From contig OX392541.1 of NCBI GenBank assembly GCA_947623455.1, positions 11,722,719-11,786,718 on the forward strand: a stretch of DNA of 64,000 bases, read 5' to 3'. Positions within the stretch are counted from its first letter, which is position 1. Every line of letters begins with the position of its first letter. Positions 22,938 to 32,649 of the stretch are shown in pieces. The notes below the pieces were generated by a model. That model had not been told where the DNA came from. It did no database searches and worked only from the letters and a program-made list of their open reading frames with translations. Made by a program: the position numbers and the translations under genes. Source of the stretch: Mimachlamys varia (lineage: Eukaryota > Mollusca > Bivalvia > Pectinida > Pectinidae).

Positions 22938-25900
22938 ATGAAAGTGATTCGGAAGAGTGAAAATTTCATTTCGACGTTTCTGTATCTACTCATCGCAGTG
23001 TTGGTGCATTGTTTTGGTCAAAATGAGGTACAAAGCACAATGGAATGTGAATACAGAAAACAGGATCATACTCAGTACCCAAGTTTGTACGAATATCACG
23101 GACGTGACGTTCAAACCATTGCCAAGTCGTTTGTCTTCGAAAAAACCAACAACACTGAATCATGTACTATCAACGCGACAAATCTGATTTCGTTTTATAA
23201 CTTTCCGAAAGACCGTGTAGTAGCAGCAATGATGGCCTTTGCATGTAAAACACCTCTGAACATTGTGTTCACCGACACAGACATGCTACAACAAGACTTG
23301 TTTTATAATGTAGTCGGATATTTCCAAGTGATCGGTTGTCTATTTGACACAGAAAGTGTCCAACATTTTGCTGATGCTTTTGACATACGTGTAGTGACCT
23401 TATTTGACGCTCCGCTCTATAATATCTCAAATCGTTCTCTATCGACAACTCGGGGCCTTCTTGGACACGTTGTAGCTTTGACCGTGTACAAAACTCCCAC
23501 TAAGAACAGTACAGATGTTCTAGAGTTCCTAGCAAATGGTGAGACATTTCCCGAGATGAGAGAGGTTGCTTTTCTTCACATGGATTGGAGTGAACTTCCA
23601 TATGGTATTCAAGACACTTTTCCATTTCTAGAATCATTAGAGTTGCAAAATAATAAATTTACCGAACCCCCCTCGGAGTTTCCATGGAATGATGGCATTT
23701 CGTATCTCCCTAGAAACCTGTCTAGGTCACGTAATTTCCAAAGTCACTATAGCCTGTCGCTTCATATTGACATCCAGCCTAACGTATACAGGCGGTTTTA
23801 TAATTTGGACAACAATAACATCAGGAGCCTTAAGAAATACAGGTTTCACGGAATTCTGCAGATGATTTCTCTAAACAACAACAGTCTTCGGGACATCGGC
23901 GAACAATGTTTCCGTCAAGTTATTGATCTTCAAAACATCGGTCTAGCAGACAACGCGCTTACGTCACTTCCGGAAAGGTTGTTCCACGGACTTGCATCGC
24001 TTCGTCATTTGGATTTCCATAACAATTTGATCAAAAAACTTTCGGACGGTATGTTTGATGACTCTATTAACCTCGTTTATATTAACCTTGCATCAAATAG
24101 ATTATCTTATCTTGGTGAAGGACTGTTTAGAAAACTCCTCAACTTAGAAACGCTACTTTTAGACGGAAATAATATCGTGGTTTTAGACGAAGCATCATTT
24201 CCACTTCACTCAATTTCACTAACCACCGTTGGCCTCAGTAGCAATCCTCTTCGAGAGATTCCAAAAATAGCTTACTACATACGTAGTCTAAGACGTATAG
24301 ATCTTCGGAACACCTCTATCACGCTGGCTAACTATTCGGGACAGCTCGAGGAGTTGGATTTTTCCTTACTTATGGAAAGTGTCATTAAATCTGCCAGTGA
24401 TTCTAATGCCAACATATTTGCTCGTCCAAGACATTTAAGAGAAATTGACCTATCTGACAGTTTGACTCAAGGTATTGATATTTCTGCAAATATGAGCGAG
24501 AAAAACAAAATAAAATTCATCGTTATTCTTTTAAATTTCCATTTCAATTTTTACAATAATCCACTCAGATGTGACTGTGGTATAATTCCGCTTATCAACA
24601 TCATACACCAGTATACTGAGAACGCTACCATAACATTAAACGACTATTTTTTCCGTGAGTGGACATGCGTTTATCCACAGGAGTTTAACGGACGGATGCT
24701 GCTTAAGATGAAGGAGGAAGAAACGTACTGTAGGGTGAATGTTTCTTTCTGCCCTGATAAATGCAGCTGTTATCGGCGTTCTGTATCTCGGATCATCATT
24801 GTTGACTGTAGAGATACGAATATGATGTCCTTGCCTCCGCGTCTACCGGAGGGCGTGTTGGATCTCTGGTTTCAGCGAAATAACATAACGCGGATTGAGT
24901 CCAGAAACTACCTCAACCGTGTCTGTACACTGTATTTGCACGCAAATCATATTAGGCAAATTGATGGAGATGCTGTCTTGCAGTTAAATGTCATTGAAAA
25001 CCTTGACCTGTCATCCAACAACCTTCTCGGTCTGCCGGAGCAGATTCAGTACCTCCAGCTGGCAGAACTAATAGTTAGTGACAATCCATTCTCGTGTGAT
25101 TGCCACTCCCTGTGGATGAGGTCGTGGATTGAACGGAACAAGGATATAGTTGTGGACTCCTCAACAGCGACCTGTAACACACAGATAGGTACAGCGAGAC
25201 CCTTACTTGAGGTTCCCACCTCAGAGTTTGTGTGTAAACAGGATTTCGACGCCAGGAAACACGTGATCATTCCAGCCATTGTATCTTCTCTCTCTGTAAG
25301 CCTCGTTTTCGTCGTCGTCGCGCTAGTCTGTATTTATAGACTGGAAGTGAAAGTATTTCTCTATATCTATCTTGGTATTCGTCCATTTGACAAGGAAAAG
25401 AAACTGATGCAGAAATCCATCGATCTAGTGGTGATTCATTCAGCTGAAACTCAGGCATGGGTGACGGAACATATTTTACCACTGGCTGAGAGAAAAAACA
25501 GAACAATTTTCAACATTTTGTATTTATGCAATGACTGTGTAGCGGGCTTTTCATATCATGATAACATCGCATGTCTTGTGGAGAATACAAGGAAAGTCCT
25601 ATTCGTTCTTTCTAAGGATTTTTTAGACGCCAGCAACCTTCAAATAGCCTGGTCAGAGGTCAAGAATCGCATACCAGACAACGGTGTGGAGTTTATTCAG
25701 TTTGTAACGGATAGTGTTCTCGCTTCTGATGTACCTGATTCTGAGATGGCCAACTTGATGAAACACAGTCGCTGCCTTAGTACTCAAGAACGATTCATCA
25801 GGAAAAAGTTGTTTTACTATATGCCTCATTATAGTGGGACATCTAAGGACATTCATGAAATGCCAATTCTACAACATTTGCTTGAAAAAAGAAACAGAAA

Positions 25901-26423
25901 GAGAACGGAAAATTTTCCAAGCAGCAACAGAGGTATATTCCTTACTTATTCAGAGGATCTTTTATCGTTCATTTTAACAAAGTTGTGCCCACAGCTGCAA
26001 CAATGTGGGTATTCACTTTGCATACCCGATAGGGATTTTACTCTTGGCGCAGCGAAGGAGGAAAATATCCTTCAAGCAGTTTCTAATTGTCTTCATACTC
26101 TCTTTATTGTATCCAAGAACACATTCGTGGACGAGTGGTCATTATTTACATTTCGTGCGGCTGCGCAGAGATCACTGCGGGACAAATACAACCATCTGGT
26201 TGTCGTGTTGATGTGTGATGTTAAAATAGACTCTGTTCAAGACGAGGAGCTCCGCCATTATCTCAAATCTCACGTGACACTTAACGCGGGTGACGAGAAT
26301 TTCTGGAGAAAACTTAAATTGGCTCTTCGGCAAATGGGGAACTTTACTTCACAAGCCCAAAGTGACCTATGTGTTAATACTAACCTTAATATAGCTTTAT
26401 CTGATGTTGTGTTGAATATTTAA
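22938..26423 (+). CDS. Toll-like receptor with two tandem TIR domains (TLR-B)
   Basis: Single-exon paralogue of the gene at 2886-6305; 1161 aa, same order of parts. Signal peptide about 1-27. LRRs about 200-510. First C-cap at about 540-597 (NPLRCDCG), N-cap about 600-622, short second LRR block, second C-cap with NPFSCDC at about 716-767. Transmembrane helix about 776-801. TIR 1 about 826-960, TIR 2 about 995-1133. Residues from about 613 to the juxtamembrane RPFD are roughly 89% identical to TLR-A by my count, while the outer ectodomain and the TIR domains differ much more. TIR 2 has box 1 GIFLTYS but Leu (L1036) where TLRs usually carry the BB-loop proline, and Ala where TLR-A keeps the FRE glutamate (E1060). 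TIR 1 also has Ala (A869) in place of the proline. Signalling may therefore differ from TLR-A. A splice acceptor (TTTTTATCCACAG, exon from 22790) lies 148 bp before the ATG, implying a 5'UTR intron. Confidence 0.96.
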   Translation: MKVIRKSENFISTFLYLLIAVLVHCFGQNEVQSTMECEYRKQDHTQYPSLYEYHGRDVQTIAKSFVFEKTNNTESCTINATNLISFYNFPKDRVVAAMMAFACKTPLNIVFTDTDMLQQDLFYNVVGYFQVIGCLFDTESVQHFADAFDIRVVTLFDAPLYNISNRSLSTTRGLLGHVVALTVYKTPTKNSTDVLEFLANGETFPEMREVAFLHMDWSELPYGIQDTFPFLESLELQNNKFTEPPSEFPWNDGISYLPRNLSRSRNFQSHYSLSLHIDIQPNVYRRFYNLDNNNIRSLKKYRFHGILQMISLNNNSLRDIGEQCFRQVIDLQNIGLADNALTSLPERLFHGLASLRHLDFHNNLIKKLSDGMFDDSINLVYINLASNRLSYLGEGLFRKLLNLETLLLDGNNIVVLDEASFPLHSISLTTVGLSSNPLREIPKIAYYIRSLRRIDLRNTSITLANYSGQLEELDFSLLMESVIKSASDSNANIFARPRHLREIDLSDSLTQGIDISANMSEKNKIKFIVILLNFHFNFYNNPLRCDCGIIPLINIIHQYTENATITLNDYFFREWTCVYPQEFNGRMLLKMKEEETYCRVNVSFCPDKCSCYRRSVSRIIIVDCRDTNMMSLPPRLPEGVLDLWFQRNNITRIESRNYLNRVCTLYLHANHIRQIDGDAVLQLNVIENLDLSSNNLLGLPEQIQYLQLAELIVSDNPFSCDCHSLWMRSWIERNKDIVVDSSTATCNTQIGTARPLLEVPTSEFVCKQDFDARKHVIIPAIVSSLSVSLVFVVVALVCIYRLEVKVFLYIYLGIRPFDKEKKLMQKSIDLVVIHSAETQAWVTEHILPLAERKNRTIFNILYLCNDCVAGFSYHDNIACLVENTRKVLFVLSKDFLDASNLQIAWSEVKNRIPDNGVEFIQFVTDSVLASDVPDSEMANLMKHSRCLSTQERFIRKKLFYYMPHYSGTSKDIHEMPILQHLLEKRNRKRTENFPSSNRGIFLTYSEDLLSFILTKLCPQLQQCGYSLCIPDRDFTLGAAKEENILQAVSNCLHTLFIVSKNTFVDEWSLFTFRAAAQRSLRDKYNHLVVVLMCDVKIDSVQDEELRHYLKSHVTLNAGDENFWRKLKLALRQMGNFTSQAQSDLCVNTNLNIALSDVVLNI

Positions 26424-26624
26424 CTATATATCGTGGGACTTTATGAATTTGAAATCCAAAAGAACATTTGATATTATTCAGGTTTTGCGTTATTTAATGT
26501 TTTGTTGTTTTGAAATATTTTCTACAACAGTAGCTATCTGAGGGTAGACACTTCACTTTTGTTTGCTTAGGAGTTTTTTTGGGGGGGGGAGTTAGGTGCA
26601 CTTTGAATGTCATTTTGCATAGAT

Positions 26625-27010
26625 TGCACAAGGATTCGAGAGATGCCGGTTGATCAGAACTATGGACAAGTTTTATGGTCGCCATCTTTGTCTCATTGAG
26701 ATATATTCTGTATCTTTAAGTGATATGAAGATGGACGTTTTTGAGTATGCTCATGATTACTTGTTGTGATTGACAATGATACTCGGTTCTCATTTTGAGA
26801 ACTTGATGTTAATTGGATGTGACAAAGATTTACATGGCAGGTGTCGTCGATGAAGTAGAATACGCTTACTCTTCCGGAACACCTGGTTTTATTCTCTTGT
26901 ACTTTTGCAAGGGTCTGTATGTGAATCTTTCCTTTGTTCATAGTTTGCCCTTGGTTAAATCGATTTTGAGTTTGGATTATGATTATGTTAACGCTTCGGT
27001 ATTCTATTAA
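26625..27010 (-). repeat. Dispersed repeat family A, copy 6 (full length)
   Basis: Full-length inverted copy lying about 200 bp past the TLR-B stop codon, so it may be part of that gene's 3'UTR. It keeps GCTTACTCTTCCGGAACACC and the surrounding family blocks. Confidence 0.9.
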
Positions 27011-27689
27011 TTATTTGTGTATAGCAAGTTTTGCAAATGTACATGCATAAGATATTAAAGTGTGAGAATGTTGCTTTTATTTTTTGTACAATGTATATTT
27101 ATATTGCAATTACAAAACCAGATACATTAAAACGTTGAGTGCACTTAGACTAGTCCTGCTCATGTATATTTCAAGTCAATGTTACATTTGTATAATAATT
27201 ACGCTTCCGAAAATTGTAAAAAGCACTAAAAATGTTCGTTGTTATTCTATTAAAGCTTGCTTTTATTTTTAAAATATGTACAGTTTATATTTCGAATGCA
27301 AATGATGAAAAAGTTTTGAAGGCCCAAGCTCTTAAAACAGATTGTATTACGAAATCGATGACGCATAGTGGAGAAATTAAGATTACTCTGCTTTAATTTT
27401 AAAGTCAGATTTCGATTTACAATGTAGTGATGTGGCACTCTGGTGTTTTCTTAATGTACTAGCTGACAAATACGTTATCGGTTTACTTTTATATGTGACA
27501 AATTTATATATTTTAGATAAATTTTTAGTATACTGTTGACGGGGTGTTTTGACTCCTTTCCAAATGCCTGTTCGAAATCCTTGTTAAACAAATAAAGAAT
27601 TAAATTCTAATTTACAAGCCGTTTGATGTTTTCATTTCCGCAAATTTAATCGAGTATGCTCATTTGAGTGTTTACTTCTTGTGATTGAC

Positions 27690-27935
27690 AATAAAACTCG
27701 GCTGTCATTTTAAGAACTTGATGTTTAATTGGATGTGACAAATATTTACATAGCGGGTTTAGTCGATGAAGCAGAAGACGCTCACTCTTCAGGAACACCT
27801 GGTCTTAGTCTCTTGTGCTTTTCCGAGATTCTCCATGTAAATATTTCTTCTGTTCCTATTTTGCCTCTGGTTTAGTCGATTTTGAGTTCGGATTGTGGTT
27901 TTGTTGACACTTTGGTAGTCTCTGATTTTTTTTAT
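27690..27935 (-). repeat. Dispersed repeat family A, copy 7
   Basis: Partial inverted copy containing GTCGATGAAGCAGAAGACGC and CAGGAACACCTGGTCTTAG. The outer right-hand block is missing. Confidence 0.85.
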
Positions 27936-29036
27936 CGTATAGACATACAATATATAATTACTTAGATAAGATGTAAACATACAATGAATTGTTTAAGGTG
28001 AAACAAATATCACACGGAACATTTGATTAAATAATACCTTGATTATATATTTTGTATGACACAAAGCCACGGATAGCTCATGAAAGCCCGAAGACATTTT
28101 TCCAAGGAGGTCTTTGTCCCTGTATAACCTATTGTTACCACAAAACAATAACAGTCCTTTTTAATAGAATCACATTTTGTTTAGGTCAGTAATTAAAAAT
28201 TATTCAATTATTCCCTTTTATGTAATATTTCATTTCACTTAGTAAACACTTCATAATAAAAGTTCACATCAAGGCTTGTGTGAGTTGCCAATATCTGACA
28301 TCTAAATTGAGATTTTAAAACAATCATTTTTTACCAGAAAGTAAACAATGTAATTTAAAGTGTGACAAACACATAGTATCAAATTATAAACATGATCTAT
28401 GTTGTTTTCGATATTAATTTTGATTGATTACATTTTGAAAACAGTGCTATATTCAAATCATGAAATCACAGCATACTCTATTAACACATAACCTACTGTA
28501 TACTAACAGACATATTCTGGATTTCTTATACATTTGCCGTCTAGAGTTTTTATGACTCTAGATAAAATCGATGTCCACATCTTGTGCACAGCACAGGCAA
28601 CCGGTACCTTAAGTTGTTCTAATGGAGTGCCAAAAAAAAACGGCCAAACAAAATGGGCTCGGAGAGGACGCTCGTCCAAAAATAACCTTACATGAATATA
28701 GTCATTACATGTAAATCCTAATTACATGTAAATACATATTCATGAATCGTTTTCATATATCTTTATTCAGTACAATTAGTTCCGACCTCCAAGAGCTTCA
28801 AATGCTGCAGGCGTTCCGTTCGTTTTATTTTACTTGTAAGAATGTTTGTTTTGCATGGTGAGATTTTTAATTCCATTTTCAGTTATCTCTGCCTTGTACA
28901 AAACGCATAAAGATATAAAGAATCACAGTCGTCATCAGCATATATATTTATATCTCTACAGGGGATGTAATGATGTTATATACATGTTAATTTCACAGCT
29001 GGTTATCTCAATATCAATACATGTACCATAAGAAAT

Positions 29037-29379
29037 CAGGGCGTAGCTACTATACACGGGTACGCATGTGCGTACACATAATTTCCTAAAAAAAAACCGA
29101 AGTGGACTTTAATGCAAATGTTGACGCTGCCGTTCGTCGGCCTGTATAAGAAAATGAGAGTTCTATTCCTTACATTTCTATACCTAAAATGTGGCACTAG
29201 AATACGTTTAAAGGCTCCAAAGACCTTTAGGAAAGCATTTTATTTCCTGGAAGACAACAGAAAACCCCACTTCCGGCAGGAGGACGTATCATCCTCCCGT
29301 AACCCCCTGCTAGTGCTTCGGGTACTATCTTCGGCACCACATCTGCGTACACTTCAAAACAATCCTAGCTACGCCACTG
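29037..29379. mobile_element. DNA transposon remnant or MITE with GCGTAGCTAC ends
   Basis: The ends CAGGGCGTAGCTAC (left) and CCTAGCTACGCCACTG (right) are near-perfect terminal inverted repeats about 340 bp apart. The 115-codon open frame inside has no domain I recognise and lies in element sequence, so I do not call it a gene. Confidence 0.6.
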
Positions 29380-29917
29380 GAAATACTGTTACATGTAATT
29401 TCAGCACCATATATCACGTGCATCGTTACATTGGTGTAGTTTCATGGCGTAAAAGATAAACTTACATAGCCGGGATCGATCATCTTAAATGAATATTGTT
29501 AAAAAAGTAATGTCATATATCAAAATACTTATCCAAACCGTCACATTTATTAATACAGTGAGCACGTGACAATGACAGCTTATACCTTACTACGTCCTTT
29601 AGATGTCGTACACTGTATGTTTTTTAATGAGATATTTTATTATACAATGTAATACGCTAACAGAATGAAAGCCGAACAAACCGCATGGACATTTGATTTC
29701 TACAACCTGGGATGAAACACATCCGAAATGACATATTCCACATTACAAAGAACCGAAATATGGGCATTTCTGAAGAAAGACAAAAAGTCAAAAGGATTGT
29801 GTTGGTGTTGAACAATACTTAAATATACACATGACAAACAATACATCTGTACTTCGCAATAAAATCGTATCATTGTTTTGATTTGGTACAGACTGAGTTC
29901 GATGTAAATATGAAATA

Positions 29918-30122
29918 CTGTAAAAGCCAATATTTTTGCGCGTGGAAATTTTCGCTTAACCAGCCTCCAAACTGTTCGCGATGTGACAATTTTCGCGCTT
30001 CGGTCATGTTGTTTTGTACTGTGTACCTATAATACTATTATAGTTTGAGTGATGTTAAATATATTCGCAGAGATTTAATGCAAGCGAAAATTTCCACACC
30101 GCGAATAATTCTATTTTTACAG
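29918..30122. mobile_element. MITE with CTGTAAAA ends and TA target duplication
   Basis: The element begins CTGTAAAAGCC and ends TTTTTACAG, with TA on each side. Inner arms GGAAATTTTCGCTT and AAGCGAAAATTTCC are also complementary. This matches Tc1/mariner-type non-autonomous elements. Confidence 0.8.
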
Positions 30123-30619
30123 TACTCGTAACAATTGGATATCTATTAGTTAGTTTAGACACCAACCTTACCAACTAACACGTACGATAATTTATCTCTT
30201 TTTTTCATTTTTTGTTCATGAAATGTCATTACGATAACATAGAATTTCATTTTTATTTCACAAATATAATTATAGCCATATGGACGGATTCACTTCAAAT
30301 CTGTATTACTTTTGAAATAACGGTTTAATAAAGTTTGGAATAACCTGAATGTAGTTTTTGTATTTTGTTTGGTGATAAGACCATGGAAGTTGTTTGAAAA
30401 TGTGGCGCTCAGTTTACCGGTTTAAATGGCGAAATGTCTTTTGACGTTCACACGCGGGTAGTATCTCGTGTCCACCTGCGGTGGACACAAAAGTTTATCA
30501 ACGAGCACGCAATAGAAAAATTCTCACGAAAATATAGTCCGATATTCTATGAATCTCATCACGCGTGGTATTTTGATGCTTCTATATTTCGTTCACGAGT
30601 TTGGTTTGTTGTTTATAAC

Positions 30620-30795
30620 AGCCATAGATATTTAAGGACATCCTCCCGGTGTACATTATATGGATGCGTGTGATGAGTTCGTTTGTATTTGGGAGGTGTC
30701 GGTATGTTCGTGTAATCCTCCTTGCGATAGTCCAGATATTTGCCAATTTAAAGCACTATCATACTGAAGTATACCGCCGAAGGCCCCAAGCACAG
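30620..30795 (+). repeat. Dispersed repeat family D, copy 1
   Basis: Shares TATTTGGGAGGTGTCGGTAT, GTTCGTGTAA and ACTGAAGTATACCGCCGAAG with the copy at 37535-37700. No coding potential is seen. Confidence 0.75.
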
Positions 30796-31229
30796 GGGCG
30801 AACGCTTAACTAAAGACCGAAATTGAGGTAGTGTCAAGGGAGACATTAGGAAGGAGAAAGTTGTTTTGAAAGAATGGAAAAGATACGATCCCAAATTATC
30901 CTGATCTTTTATACTACATACATATCATATTTTATACTTATGGTCTAGTAAGTAATATCGACGGTATGATCCACTATATGTACTGGATCCTAACAAACAA
31001 ATGCTCGCTGGATGCGTATTACTTGAAATAGATATATGATAGTGGAAGTAATAGCGACAGTACGGACAAATAAATTGTTTCGATACTAATAATTTTATAT
31101 TCGATTACAATCGACATCTTTTCATATACCGACCTTCCGTTATGATACAGTGTTATTTAGAATTCGTCTGAAGAGGTAGATTTTCTTTTTAATTTCTAAC
31201 AGGTGCAACACGATAGTTTTTGAATGTGT

Positions 31230-31345
31230 GAATGTGACCAAGATTTACATGGCGGGTGTGGTCGATGAAGCAGAAGACACTTACTATCCCGAAACACCTG
31301 GTCTCATTTTCCTGTACTTTTATACGGATCTCTTTGTAAAAACAA
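31230..31345 (-). repeat. Dispersed repeat family A, copy 8 (central part)
   Basis: Only the central block is present (AAGATTTACATGGCGGGTGT, GTCGATGAAGCAGAAGAC). It runs straight into the dimeric repeat at 31345. Confidence 0.8.
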
Positions 31346-31735
31346 TGCGAGCAGGGACCTTTGACCTTTAACCTTTAGCTGACCTATGACTACCAAAATC
31401 TAATCAGTTGTAGAACTTGATAGTGCGATGGCATGGTGTGAATATGAACAAAATCTTTTTAGGAGGTTTGCGAGATATCTTGTACACAAGCTTTTTATTC
31501 CCAAAAGAGGTCAACGGTGACCTTTAACCTTTATCTGACCTATGACTACCCAAATATAATCAGGTATAGAATGTGTTTGTATGATGGTATGGTGTGAGTA
31601 TGAACCAAATCTCTCGGAGGGTTCATGGGATATCTTGTACACAAGGTCCGGACGCAAGCACGCACGGACGCACAGACGGACAAAGGCACTACTTTATACC
31701 CCTTTATCTACGTAGGGGTATAACTTAAGGATTTA
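31345..31735 (+). repeat. Dimeric ~160-bp repeat with GACCTTTAACC motifs
   Basis: Two direct copies contain TGACCTATGACTACC, a TGGTATGGTGTGA-type block and GATATCTTGTACACAAG. The element ends with GGACGCACAGACGGAC and a short hairpin CCCCTTTATCTACGTAGGGG, a tail style often seen in marine invertebrate repeats. Confidence 0.85.
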
Positions 31736-32649
31736 AAACGTTTTTTCAATTCATTATTTTTATTGCAACACCAACAGTAACATCATATATCATCAATTCA
31801 ATCAAATAAAATATCAAAATTAACACAAATTATTAATGATCAACAACCCTGCTTATTGTTGAAACAATCTATATTTTTGTAAGCGTAACACTCGTGGAAA
31901 AGTCATGAATGAGAATTGCAATAAACAATATATTTGAATTTATATTTAGTAACTTTCCAGTTGGCATTCCGACGCATTAACCTTTTCACCCTTGAAGACC
32001 CATTTTAACTCTTATACATTGTAGTTCAAAGGTTGAATTGGATTGATTCATTATGAATATCCGGGGGGGAATAAGGCAAGCAACCATATATCATTTCAAG
32101 GAAATACCTGTTACTTTTTGTATGTTACATGTATAATTCTAAAAATTCTAAACTTCATATCAACTTTGTGGTTGATTTGCGCCGCTCATTCAATACAAGT
32201 TACTGGATAAAATGAATTAATTAGAAGGTAGTAATTCAGTGTTATACAAAAACATATACTGATTAATATTTCTATGTTTTGGAAGAATAACCATATCCTC
32301 GTCCGTATATCACGACAGATTATCAATAATCACAAGTCATCATAATATACATATATCAGTAACAGACTACCAATTACCTCCAACCATATATAACATGAAA
32401 TCATAAAATCAATTATTCTTGTGCATATTTTGAATATGGAGTGTTTGCAAGTACAATACCTTGGGTTTCATACTTTTCATTGATATTCCACATAATACAT
32501 AATGTGTATGATCGATTTTGACGGCAAAAGATTGTGATTTGCCATCAACACTACATGTGTATTTGTTTACAAACTCTGGTTATGGTCTAATTTTCCTAAG
32601 TAAACATAATCATTATGTATCATTGTCCCTTATTTCCACAATAGTTTCA

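Larger units (their letters stand above)
26424..32649. other. Intergenic region, no gene seen
   Basis: Between the end of TLR-B and the 3' end of the reductase gene I find repeats only: family A copies at 26625, 27690 and 31230, a TIR-bearing element at 29037-29379, a TA-flanked MITE at 29918-30122, a dispersed repeat at 30620-30795 and a dimeric repeat at 31345-31735. AATAAA at about 27590 could serve the TLR-B 3'UTR but is distant. Stretches 27940-29030 and 31740-32640 show nothing recognisable. Confidence 0.6.

Noticed and set aside
29112..29459. 115-codon frame as a small gene
   Set aside because: Most of it lies inside an element with inverted GCGTAGCTAC ends, and it has no recognisable domain.
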